From Clostridiales bacterium (GTDB taxonomy: Bacteria; Bacillota; Clostridia; Christensenellales; Borkfalkiaceae), in the NCBI GenBank assembly GCA_003523255.1, contig DPGH01000003.1:554-49626 (forward strand): a stretch of 49,073 nt of DNA, read 5' to 3'. The position numbers were made by a program, and so were the translations under genes. This document shows positions 41,624-48,588 of the stretch, one piece after another. The stretch's first letter is position 1. Every line of letters starts with the position of its first letter. The notes below the pieces were generated by a model. It was not told the DNA's origin. It saw only the letters and a program-made list of their open reading frames with translations, and made no database searches.

Positions 41624-42274
41624 ATGAGCATAAGAAGTAAATACGAGCAAGAACTCGGAGTGGTAAACGATAAACTTATAGAAATGTGCCGCGCAACGGA
41701 AATAGCGATCGAAAAGGCCGTTGCTTCGCTCGTTAAACGCGACGAAAAATTGTCGCGAGAGGTTATTGCGAGCGACAAAGACATTGACGATCGCGAGCGC
41801 GACATAGAGCGCGACTGCCTTAAGATATTGCTTATGGAGCATCCTGTGGCAAGCGATTTTCGCGACGTTTCCGCCGCGCTTAAAATGATAACCGATCTGG
41901 AGCGGATAGCCGACCAGGCTTCGGATATATCCGAACTCGCTTTGCAGTTTAAAGGCGAGTTCGTGAAAGAACCGGAACATATAGAACTGATGGCAAAACT
42001 CGCGATAGAGCAGGTAAAAGACAGTGTGCTGAGTTATATAAACCGCGACCTTGAACTTGCCGCAAGCCTTGAAAAACGCGACGACCGCATAGACGAATTG
42101 TTCGAGAAAGTCAAACGAGAACTCATCGAACTCATCAAACGCGATTCCGAAGCCGCCGATCAGGCTATACTGTTTATGATGATAGCAAAGTATCTCGAAC
42201 GCATAGGCGACCACGCGGTGAACATCGGCGAGTGGGTCGAATACGCAGTTACGGGTAACCACAAAACAGGTTAA
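41624..42274 (+). CDS. phoU: Phosphate signalling protein PhoU
   Basis: Cytoplasmic helical-bundle protein, 216 residues, that links the Pst transporter to the PhoR kinase and keeps the Pho system off when phosphate is ample. Two PhoU repeats with metal-binding motifs: ASDKDIDDRERDIERDCLKIL and KRDDRIDELFEKV, the E/DxxxD pattern, and the ADQASDISEL / ERIGDHAVNIGEW ends. Start at 41624 with AAAGGAGG 11 bases upstream; the frame is open 18 codons further upstream but has no ribosome site there. Its separate strong ribosome site after pstB suggests higher translation than the transporter genes. Confidence 0.95.
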   Translation: MSIRSKYEQELGVVNDKLIEMCRATEIAIEKAVASLVKRDEKLSREVIASDKDIDDRERDIERDCLKILLMEHPVASDFRDVSAALKMITDLERIADQASDISELALQFKGEFVKEPEHIELMAKLAIEQVKDSVLSYINRDLELAASLEKRDDRIDELFEKVKRELIELIKRDSEAADQAILFMMIAKYLERIGDHAVNIGEWVEYAVTGNHKTG

Positions 42275-42284
42275 AAGAGGACGT

Positions 42285-42959
42285 ATGGAAGAAAAAAAGA
42301 CGATAGTTTACGCCGTAGACGATGAAGAAGCAATAAGAGAACTTTACGCGGTCGCGCTTAAAAGCGCGGGATTCGAAGCAAAAACGTTCGCCTCCGGCGA
42401 AGAATTGCTATCCGCACTTAAAACCTCGCTCCCTAACGTTATTCTGCTTGACGTCATGCTTGACGGAATGGACGGTTTCGAAATCTTAAAAACGCTTAAA
42501 AACACTCCCCGCACGGCGGGCGTGCCCGTTATAATGGTTTCGGCAAAGGGAGAGGAGATAAGCAAGGTAAAAGGGCTCGATTCGGGCGCGGACGATTATA
42601 TCGCCAAACCTTTCGGGGTGTTAGAACTTGCCGCGAGAATAAACGCCGCGGCGCGGAGAAGTTCGCTTTCGTCTAAACTCTATACGGTAGGCGGTGTGGT
42701 TATGGACGAAAGTCTGCATTCCGTTACGGTAGGCGGCACGCCCGTAAACCTTACGCTTAAAGAGTACGGAGTGCTCAGGGAATTGATGAAAAACGCCGGA
42801 AGACTCGTCGAGAGAGAAACGATTATAAAAAGCGTTTGGGGCGAGGACTATTTCGGAGAAACGAGAACGCTTGACATGCACGTGGCGGCGGTCAGAAAAG
42901 CGGTAGGTACCGCGGCGGATATAGAAACCGTGCGCGGGGTAGGATATATAATGAGATGA
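42285..42959 (+). CDS. phoB: Response regulator, OmpR/PhoB family
   Basis: 224 residues: receiver domain (1-120) with acidic pocket VDDEE, phospho-acceptor Asp in LLDVMLDGMDGFE and conserved Lys in YIAKPFG; then winged-helix DNA-binding domain (130-224) with VNLTLKEYGVLRELMKNAGR and TRTLDMHVAAVRKAV, the recognition helix. Context (phoU before, PhoR-type kinase after, four-base overlap) identifies it as the phosphate regulator; it probably binds the TTTACA repeats at 38074-38101 and so controls its own operon. Confidence 0.93.
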   Translation: MEEKKTIVYAVDDEEAIRELYAVALKSAGFEAKTFASGEELLSALKTSLPNVILLDVMLDGMDGFEILKTLKNTPRTAGVPVIMVSAKGEEISKVKGLDSGADDYIAKPFGVLELAARINAAARRSSLSSKLYTVGGVVMDESLHSVTVGGTPVNLTLKEYGVLRELMKNAGRLVERETIIKSVWGEDYFGETRTLDMHVAAVRKAVGTAADIETVRGVGYIMR

Positions 42960-44635
42960 AAAAGAAATTTATTATTATTAACACGATTATAGTCGTGATT
43001 GCGCTTCTTTTAATGTTCGCGCTCGGCGTAACGGTAACCAAAAGCGAGCATATAGACAGAACGAAAGTACAAATCGTAGAAATTACGCGCATATACAAAG
43101 ACAATTATACGAGTGCGGAAAATATCGTTAAAAAATCCAACGAAAACATTAGGGTTACGGTAATCGACTCCGCCGGCAACGTAATCGCCGACAGCGACGA
43201 GAAAGACCTTTCTAAATTCGATAACCATATCGACAGAGAAGAAATCGTTGCCGCAAGAGAGGATAAGCCCAAAGTCGTTTCACGCGATAGCGATACGGTC
43301 GGCGTAACCATGCTTTACTATGCCGAAAAAATTTCGGATTCCGATAGTCCGTACGGATACGTTTTTTTAAGGGTGGCAATCCCCGTGGCGAGCGTAAACT
43401 CATATATTGCTAAAAGTATTCCGCTGTCGCTTACCATCGTGTTTTTTGCCGCGGTATTGTCTTTCGTCGCGTACGTAATTATGGCAGGCGAACTCTTTAA
43501 ACCGCTCGAAAAGGTTAAACAAAGCCTTGAAGGACTTGAAAGGGGTGAGTTTAAGCGTATCGAAGTAAAAACTTCCGACGCGGACGCGGACGAGTTGTTA
43601 TCGGGCATAAACGACGTGGCGGATAAACTCGAAGAAAGCATTAAACAAAACGAAGAAGAAAAGAAAAAACTCGACTATATATTAAACAACGTTTCCGACG
43701 CCATCGTGGTGTGCGACGAAGGCGCAACGGTACGTGCGATAAACTCCGCCGCTAAAAAGATTTTCGGCGTGCAGTCGGCAGAGGGTAAAACAATCGAGGC
43801 GGTTACCGGCAGTCGCGAATTTTGCGCCGTCGTTAAAAGATGCGTTACCGAAAAGAAAGACGGTTTTGCCGAAGTCGAAATCGATTCGAGATACTTTTTG
43901 TGTACGGTTAAAAATACCGAAAGCGGACTTACGATTGCCGTGTTGTCGGACGTAACGGATTCTAAAACGAGCGAAAAAACACGTCTGGAGTTTTTCGCCA
44001 ACGCCTCGCACGAACTTAAAACGCCGCTTACCGCGATAAAAGGCTTTAACGAACTCATCGGAATGAACGCTAAAGGCGAGATAAAAGAGTATTCGGAAAA
44101 AATCGAAAAAGAAACGCAGAGAATGTTGTCGCTCATAAACGACATGCTTAATCTTAACAAACTCGAGAACTCTTCCGTAAACGCGGAAAATCTTACGCCC
44201 GTTTCCGTAGGCGACGCGATGGAAGAAGCGGCTTCGGAGTTGTCCGTCCTCGCTAAATCCAAAAACGTTACTATAAACGTTTCGGGCGACGCAAAACTTA
44301 AAATAGAAAAAGAACACCTTTACGAACTCGTTAAAAACCTTATCGAAAACGCCGTAAGATATAACGTTGAAGGCGGTTCTGTAGACGCTTCGGTTAAACG
44401 CGAAAACGGCAAAACGATTGTTTCCGTTTCGGATACGGGTATAGGCATCGACGCCGAAAATCGTTCGAGAATATTTGAAAGATTTTATCGTGTGGATAAG
44501 TCGCGTTCCCGCGCGACGGGCGGCACGGGGCTCGGTCTTGCTATCGTAAAACACGTTTGCGAACTTTACGGCGCGAGAATAGATTTATCCTCCCGTCTCG
44601 GCGTCGGCACGGTTATAACCGTTACTTTCGATTAA
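42956..44635 (+). CDS. phoR: Sensor histidine kinase PhoR with PAS domain
   Basis: 559 residues. Membrane span near residues 4-23, an extracytoplasmic domain to ~150, a second span (IPLSLTIVFFAAVLSFVAYVIM region), HAMP-like linker, PAS domain (ILNNVSDAIVVCDEGATVRAI), then kinase: H box FFANASHELKTPLTAIKGF (phospho-acceptor His near residue 352), N box LIENAVRYN, G1 DTGIGI and G2 GGTGLGLAIVKHV. This is the PhoR layout of Firmicutes (sensor with extracellular domain), in which activity is set through PhoU and PstB. Overlaps phoB by four bases. Last gene of the pst-pho run; no terminator seen immediately after, but a new consensus promoter begins 38 bases downstream. Confidence 0.93.
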   Translation: MKKKFIIINTIIVVIALLLMFALGVTVTKSEHIDRTKVQIVEITRIYKDNYTSAENIVKKSNENIRVTVIDSAGNVIADSDEKDLSKFDNHIDREEIVAAREDKPKVVSRDSDTVGVTMLYYAEKISDSDSPYGYVFLRVAIPVASVNSYIAKSIPLSLTIVFFAAVLSFVAYVIMAGELFKPLEKVKQSLEGLERGEFKRIEVKTSDADADELLSGINDVADKLEESIKQNEEEKKKLDYILNNVSDAIVVCDEGATVRAINSAAKKIFGVQSAEGKTIEAVTGSREFCAVVKRCVTEKKDGFAEVEIDSRYFLCTVKNTESGLTIAVLSDVTDSKTSEKTRLEFFANASHELKTPLTAIKGFNELIGMNAKGEIKEYSEKIEKETQRMLSLINDMLNLNKLENSSVNAENLTPVSVGDAMEEAASELSVLAKSKNVTINVSGDAKLKIEKEHLYELVKNLIENAVRYNVEGGSVDASVKRENGKTIVSVSDTGIGIDAENRSRIFERFYRVDKSRSRATGGTGLGLAIVKHVCELYGARIDLSSRLGVGTVITVTFD

Positions 44636-44672
44636 AAACGAAAGCGGGTTAAATAAAAGTTATTGTTTTTTG

Positions 44673-44701
44673 TTGACATTTTTAGTTTGCTGCCTTATAA
44701 T
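44673..44701 (+). promoter_or_regulatory. Promoter of small RNA 1
   Basis: TTGACA (44673-44678), 17-base spacer, TATAAT (44696-44701): a perfect consensus promoter not followed by an open reading frame. Confidence 0.88.
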
Positions 44702-44707
44702 AACAAA

Positions 44708-44844
44708 TAAGGTAGCGAACCTGACTTATGTCAGTTGTCGGCTTTGTTCCGACCTCGCAAGTTGAAACGGCTTCGCCGTTTCTCCTAGGGGACAAAAAAT
44801 TTTTTGTTGCCCGGGACGGTTATTTTAATCGTCCCCTTTTTTTT
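44708..44844 (+). ncRNA. Putative structured small RNA 1 (unidentified)
   Basis: About 137 bases between a consensus promoter and a terminator, without a convincing open reading frame. Folding seen by eye: a multibranch unit closed by GCGA/TCGC (44715.. and 44754..) with hairpins CTGAC-TTAT-GTCAG and GTCGG-CTTTGTT-CCGAC; then a perfect GAAACGGC-TTC-GCCGTTTC hairpin; then a long palindrome ACAAAAAATTTTTTGT held between GGGG and CCC; then the terminator GGGACG / CGTCCC followed by eight T (44813-44844). It does not fit 6S, SRP, tmRNA, RNase P, T-box or the riboswitch classes I can recall. No gene follows that it could control in cis, since a second cassette begins directly. Confidence 0.65.
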
Positions 44845-44845
44845 G

Positions 44846-44874
44846 TTGATTTTTCAGTAAGATACTGTTATAAT
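44846..44874 (+). promoter_or_regulatory. Promoter of small RNA 2
   Basis: TTGATT (44846-44851), 17-base spacer, TATAAT (44869-44874). The -35 box starts two bases after the T run of small RNA 1. Confidence 0.82.
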
Positions 44875-44880
44875 CTAATA

Positions 44881-44963
44881 CAGAAAGTGCGTTAAGTAAC
44901 GCGTTTTCGTAGAAGTAGACCGTGGTGGCTAATGACCACCGCACGATGGCTACTTCTTTTTTT
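44881..44963 (+). ncRNA. Putative structured small RNA 2 (unidentified)
   Basis: About 83 bases with its own promoter. A first hairpin GCGTT-AAGT-AACGC (44889-44902) is followed by a long terminator stem-loop: GAAGTAG (44912-44918) with CTACTTC (44950-44956), with an inner GGTGG-CTAATGA-CCACC helix, then seven T. No open reading frame. Unrelated in sequence to small RNA 1, but with the same compact promoter-hairpins-terminator layout. Function unknown. Confidence 0.62.
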
Positions 44964-45134
44964 GTCTTAAATGGGGTAAAAGGTAACTTGTTTAATTAAC
45001 GGCTGTGCTGAAAGATATTGACGATTGAAATTTTATTAACGCAAATACCGCCGCGTTTAGTTTATATGGTTTGAAAATATCGGTAGTTTTCAGCGGGTGA
45101 AAAGACATCGATCAATATCAGAACAAGCAAACGC
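44964..45134. other. AT-rich intergenic stretch before fic
   Basis: Between small RNA 2 and the end of the fic extension. No gene, promoter or terminator recognised; composition is AT-rich, like the fic gene. Confidence 0.6.
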
Positions 45135-45314
45135 TTAAACGTTATTTATTGTTTTTTCTATCTTGTGTGCTAATTGATATAGTGTATTGTCGTTGGCTAC
45201 TATTATATTTAGATCTTTGCATGCCTGAAGCAGAATTTGTTTTTTTGAAGGTCTGCTATTGTTTGGGACTTCTAATCCGGTAGCGATTTCATAAACGCTT
45301 AATGTTCCTTTTTT
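45135..45314 (-). other. Candidate -1 frameshift site and C-terminal extension of fic
   Basis: Minus strand. The zero-frame Fic reading ends ATA-AAA-AAG-GAA-CAT-TAA. The A-AAA-AAG heptamer (45308-45314) is the most slippery bacterial -1 site, in phase with the frame. Eight bases later a stem-loop can form (AGCGTTT-ATG-AAA-U-CGCT, 45282-45299, one bulge). The -1 frame then stays open for 57 codons (GTLSVYEIATGLEVP ... QLAHKIEKTINNV) to TAA at 45135-45137. Either programmed frameshifting or a lost A in the run; not settled by sequence alone. Confidence 0.55.
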
Positions 45315-46348
45315 ATATAGAAGGTGTTTTTACCCGAACCTTTTTTTTCAATAAAATTTTCATCCGATAGTTTTTTAATCGAACTTTCAATAGATTTTAT
45401 GCTTAAGCTTGGGCACAACTCAGAAACTTGAGATTTTGTAAACTTACCAATAATAGAGGATATCGCTTTTCTAACCATTTCAATTGATAGGGATTTTGAT
45501 GACACGATATCAATTCTTTCCTCAAAATCTCTATATGCAGAAAGAATTGTTCCTAATAAGTATTTTATAAAACTTTCGGGATTATCTTTTCCGACCTCCC
45601 AATCTTTTTGCGATTTTTCAAGTGTTTCGTAGTATAAATTCTTACTTTTTGCTATTTTTGCTTCCAACGATATATATTTTCCAACTAAATATCCGCATTT
45701 ATAAAGAAGCAAAGTTGTTAATAATCTGCTCATTCTACCATTACCATCTAAAAATGGGTGGATACACAAAAAGTCATGAATAAAAATCGGAATTAAAATA
45801 AGTGGGTCTACGGTATTTTCAGCAATCGATTTGTTAAACTCATCACAAATACTTTCAATAGCGATAGGAGTTTCGAATGGAGATAACGGTATGAAAATAG
45901 TATAAACTTTTCCATCTGAATTTGTCCCGCTGATATAGTTTTGGACGTTTTTAAAAGTCCCGCCTATTGCTTTAGGGGAATGACTATAAAGCATTTTGTG
46001 AAGTTGCAAAATATAATTCGGAGTAATAGAAATATATTCAAAATTTTCATGAATAACGTTTAAAACATCTCTATATCCTGCAATTTCTTCTTCGTCTCTG
46101 TTTTTAGGTGTTGTTTTTTCACCGACAAGTTGTTTTAACCTTGTGCTTGTCGTCCTGATACCTTCGATTTCGTTTGAAAACTCAGTACTTTGAACTTTTG
46201 CAATTTCTACAAGTTTTTCAAGTTCCTGTGGTTTTTGCTTTAAAAACAATTCTTGTTTTGCTTTATGTTCATGAATTTGTGAAACATAAGCAACTATTTC
46301 ATTGTCCCACTTTTTATTTTTTAAATCTGTGTAATTAAAATTTCTCAT
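45299..46348 (-). CDS. Fic-domain protein (probable AMPylator)
   Basis: 349 residues in the zero frame. Fic proteins transfer AMP (or another nucleotide) from ATP to hydroxyl groups of target proteins. Seen: Fic_N region with inhibitory helix motif SNEIEG near residue 56 (S/T-x3-E-G, class II, in cis), the beta-hairpin target-docking region (YISGTNSDGKVYTIFIPLSP) and the catalytic loop HPFLDGNGRMSR near residue 195 (H-x-F-x-D-G-N-G-R-x-x-R, intact). A winged-helix-like C-terminus follows (VSELCPSLSIKSIESSIKKL). The gene is AT-rich compared with the core genes, suggesting transfer. No antitoxin gene is evident beside it. The end of the frame has a -1 slippery site that would extend the protein to about 404 residues. 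Confidence 0.9.
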   Translation of the reverse strand: MRNFNYTDLKNKKWDNEIVAYVSQIHEHKAKQELFLKQKPQELEKLVEIAKVQSTEFSNEIEGIRTTSTRLKQLVGEKTTPKNRDEEEIAGYRDVLNVIHENFEYISITPNYILQLHKMLYSHSPKAIGGTFKNVQNYISGTNSDGKVYTIFIPLSPFETPIAIESICDEFNKSIAENTVDPLILIPIFIHDFLCIHPFLDGNGRMSRLLTTLLLYKCGYLVGKYISLEAKIAKSKNLYYETLEKSQKDWEVGKDNPESFIKYLLGTILSAYRDFEERIDIVSSKSLSIEMVRKAISSIIGKFTKSQVSELCPSLSIKSIESSIKKLSDENFIEKKGSGKNTFYIKKEH

Positions 46349-46376
46349 AATTTTATTTTTTATTTTATTCTCCTAA

Positions 46377-46405
46377 ATTATATACAAAAATAGGAGAAAC
46401 GTCAA
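46377..46405 (-). promoter_or_regulatory. Promoter of fic
   Basis: Minus strand TTGACG (46400-46405), 17-base spacer, TATAAT (46377-46382). The transcript would start about 22 bases before the ATG, right at an AGGAG sequence that is rather far from the start codon for efficient translation. Confidence 0.78.
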
Positions 46406-46983
46406 TCGTTTAGGAAAATATTTTTAGAATTTACATTTAACAATATAGGTTTTTAAGTAGTGAGGATGCTAAAGCATGCAAATCTTTTTGATAAGCGTCA
46501 AATGAAAATGCCGATTTGGATAAGGTTGTTTATAATAAATTAAAACAATAAAAAAATAAGACATTCTATTGTAGTTATTGAATATCTTGTTTTTATACGA
46601 TAGTTTTAAAAAAATAAGATCGTACGCGGCGGTATTTCGTGATGAATAATATCAGAGTCGTGTAACGTTGCTGATAACTTAAAGGTCGAAAGAATCCGAA
46701 ACTAAAAAATCGCTTTTATAAATGTCTTTAAAAGGCGCAGGGTTATTGGAAGTTTTAAGCACGTTATCGTACGGCGCAGTAAAATTGAAAAACTTAATGG
46801 TAGGTGAAACGTAATTTTTTATCATATGTACATAAAACGAAAATAAAAATATTAAGTTACATATAGAAGTTAGCACTTTTTTACGTTAAAATCAAGCAAA
46901 TATATGCGTTTTTGCGTAAAAAATCGCAAAAACGCGTAATTTTGTTTTCATCGGACGAGTTTTATCGTTAAAATTTATTCACC
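46406..46983. other. AT-rich intergenic region without a confident gene
   Basis: About 580 bases. A 65-codon frame on the minus strand (46679-46876, GTG start, no ribosome site) ends in a coherent-looking FTAPYDNVLKTSNNPAPFKD stretch and may be a gene remnant, but support is poor. A perfect 11-bp hairpin GCGTTTTTGCG / CGCAAAAACGC lies at 46906-46934, downstream of the beta-propeller gene, without a T run on that strand. Nothing else recognised. Confidence 0.5.
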
Positions 46984-48015
46984 TTATTTATATTTCGACA
47001 AATCGGTGGCGTAACAGTATTTTGCCGAAGTAAATTTTCCGAATATATATTTATTCGTTGCCGATTCGCACATGGTATAAAGTTTTCCGTTTTCGATAAC
47101 GATTTCCTCCGCCATAGGCGCAAGTTTAATATCGTCTTTAAGCGTAGAGCCGTCAAGCACGTAGAGAGGAACCGTTTCGCCGAGAACGTTTATATCGCCT
47201 TCTCTTTTCGTCGGGTCATAACGGTATATGTGCGAAAAAGCCGCCCCATACGAGGTGGAAAGATAAATTTCGCCGTCCGCGTCAAAGCACATGCCTTGTA
47301 CAAGTCCTGGAATAGAATACGCCCTGTCGATTTTATCGGATATTCCGAGCGGGGCTGTATCGTCAAGTTTATATGCAAGTATAAGCGCGGTATTTTCGTC
47401 TCCCGCCGCGGTTTTGTATTTATGCGAATCGGGCGTAGGGTAATTCGCTTTGCGGTAAAACTCGCCGACGTATATCGTATCGCCCTCGACGTGGGTAAAC
47501 GCTACGCGGAGGCGGTCGCTTTCCGTAAACGTTTCAAAAAGACCGATGCTTTTAACGCTGCCGCCGTTTTCCGCCGTATTAAAGTCGGCTTTATCGAAAA
47601 CGACCAAGCCTTTACTGTCCGCCACGTACACGCGGTTTTTATACAAGGTTATACCGCCAACGTGTCCCGTAAACGCACTTCCGTCGTCGTTTGCAAGGTT
47701 AAGCCGCTTAACCTCCTTTCCGTCCGCTTTCGATACGACGGCTACTTGCGACGCTTTGCCGTCCGTTCTGTAACCGGTTATAAAAAAAGTTTCGTTTTCG
47801 GCGTCATAGGCAAGCCCTTGATGTATCATTCCGTCAGACAGCCCGGGGATAACGAACGCTTTTTCGGAATTCCTGTAGTACTCGCTTACGGGAAGGCGAA
47901 AATAAGCCCTCGCTCCGAGAATCAATATAAATATAAATCCGATAACGCAACAAAGTATTATCAAAATCGTTTTTAAGGGATTGCGCCTGTCGGTTGAAAA
48001 ATTTCCTTTAGACAT
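46984..48015 (-). CDS. Membrane-anchored beta-propeller-like protein of unknown function
   Basis: A 343-residue protein with one N-terminal span (PLKTILIILCCVIGFIFILI, about residues 14-34) and an extracytoplasmic domain made of repeated four-strand units: QGLAYDAENETFFITGYRTD, GGITLYKNRVYVADSKGLVVF, VEGDTIYVGEFY, GMCFDADGEIYLSTSYG, VIENGKLYTMCESATNKY. This looks like an SMP-30/NHL-like propeller that may bind a ligand or lyse a substrate. Start at 48015 with GGAG upstream; the frame is open 31 codons more but without a ribosome site. No informative neighbours. Function not assigned. Confidence 0.75.
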   Translation of the reverse strand: MSKGNFSTDRRNPLKTILIILCCVIGFIFILILGARAYFRLPVSEYYRNSEKAFVIPGLSDGMIHQGLAYDAENETFFITGYRTDGKASQVAVVSKADGKEVKRLNLANDDGSAFTGHVGGITLYKNRVYVADSKGLVVFDKADFNTAENGGSVKSIGLFETFTESDRLRVAFTHVEGDTIYVGEFYRKANYPTPDSHKYKTAAGDENTALILAYKLDDTAPLGISDKIDRAYSIPGLVQGMCFDADGEIYLSTSYGAAFSHIYRYDPTKREGDINVLGETVPLYVLDGSTLKDDIKLAPMAEEIVIENGKLYTMCESATNKYIFGKFTSAKYCYATDLSKYK

Positions 48016-48132
48016 AACGTTAAGTTCTCCGTGTTGCTGACTTGCGCGGCGCTTTTCGCAACCTGCCGTTTTCGCTAAACCAGGATGTAAAAACACATAT
48101 AGACACACCGCGCTTTCGCATTTTTTTAAGAT

Positions 48133-48161
48133 ATTATAACACGTTTTATTTAATCGGTCAA
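48133..48161 (-). promoter_or_regulatory. Promoter of the beta-propeller-like gene
   Basis: Minus strand TTGACC (48156-48161), 17-base spacer, TATAAT (48133-48138). Confidence 0.85.
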
Positions 48162-48221
48162 CCCCGCACGATTTGCGCGCTGATACTCGGAATTTTGAGA
48201 CGGAAAATCATATCTCTATTT

Positions 48222-48258
48222 AAAAAACAAACTCGCCCGCTACGTGCAGGCGAGTTTG
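48222..48258 (-). terminator. Terminator of an unassigned minus-strand transcript
   Basis: Minus strand CAAACTCGCC (48249-48258 side) pairs with GGCGAGTTTG (48228-48237 side), a perfect 10-bp stem, followed by six T. No annotated gene ends here, so a short untranslated RNA or a small gene upstream (up to 48450) is implied. Confidence 0.72.
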
Positions 48259-48270
48259 GTGTCTACAGGT

Positions 48271-48311
48271 CAATTCAGATGCCGAATCTGTGTTAGCCAA
48301 TTCAGATGCCG
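48271..48311. repeat. Direct repeat CAATTCAGATGCCG (two copies)
   Basis: Identical 14-base copies at 48271-48284 and 48298-48311, 27 bases apart, inside an intergenic region with terminators on both sides. Confidence 0.8.
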
Positions 48312-48439
48312 CGCGATGGCACACTTCTCCCTTGGTGAAGCAGGGGATTGCAAGTGACCGCTATCTTCCGGGGTGCAATGCCATGCTTGCAAACGAGCTT
48401 ATGTATATTACGCTCGAATCCAAGTTTCTTAGCGTTCAT
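48302..48439 (-). CDS. Possible 45-residue peptide in the intergenic repeat region
   Basis: Minus-strand frame ATG (48437-48439) to TGA (48302-48304). The product starts MNAKKLGFERNIHKL and holds VTCNPLLHQG and SVPSRGI; it is basic with two cysteines. A purine-rich GGAAAGGAAGG sequence lies almost directly against the start codon, too close for a standard ribosome site. It sits between two minus-strand terminators (48451-48490 and 48222-48258). It may be a real small protein, the chance frame of an untranslated RNA, or part of a dispersed repeat. Not recognised. Confidence 0.25.
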   Translation of the reverse strand: MNAKKLGFERNIHKLVCKHGIAPRKIAVTCNPLLHQGRSVPSRGI

Positions 48440-48450
48440 CCTTCCTTTCC

Positions 48451-48490
48451 ATAAAAATAAGCCAAACGCTCGGCTGAGTAGCGTTTGGCT
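48451..48490 (-). terminator. Terminator of the metallophosphoesterase gene
   Basis: Minus strand AGCCAAACGCT pairs with AGCGTTTGGCT (11 bp, 48460-48470 with 48480-48490), followed by the T-rich TTATTTTTAT. It lies 99 bases after the metallophosphoesterase stop; the stretch between holds nothing recognised. Confidence 0.8.
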
Positions 48491-48588
48491 ATGTAGTTTA
48501 TTCAGTTAGGTAAACTGGAATTTATATATTCTCACAATTTCCTTTTGTGTTCCTGACACAAATATTTAAAATCAGTATAAACGCTTAT

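Noticed and set aside
41585..42262. 225-codon minus-strand frame opposite phoU
   Set aside because: phoU is well supported by family motifs and a strong ribosome site; the antisense product shows none.
43682..44554. Long open frame of 290 codons antisense to phoR
   Set aside because: Shadow of a real kinase gene with all motifs; the antisense product is Arg/Phe/Tyr-rich without domains or ribosome site.
44708..44844. 6S RNA or signal recognition particle RNA
   Set aside because: There is no long closing helix with a central bubble, and the GGAAG-type SRP loop motif is missing.
46679..46876. 65-codon minus-strand frame between fic and the beta-propeller gene
   Set aside because: GTG start without ribosome site and no family likeness; at most a remnant.
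47230..47976. 248-codon plus-strand frame opposite the beta-propeller-like gene
   Set aside because: The minus-strand gene has a consensus promoter, ribosome site, membrane anchor and repeated propeller strands; the plus frame is basic and low in motif content.
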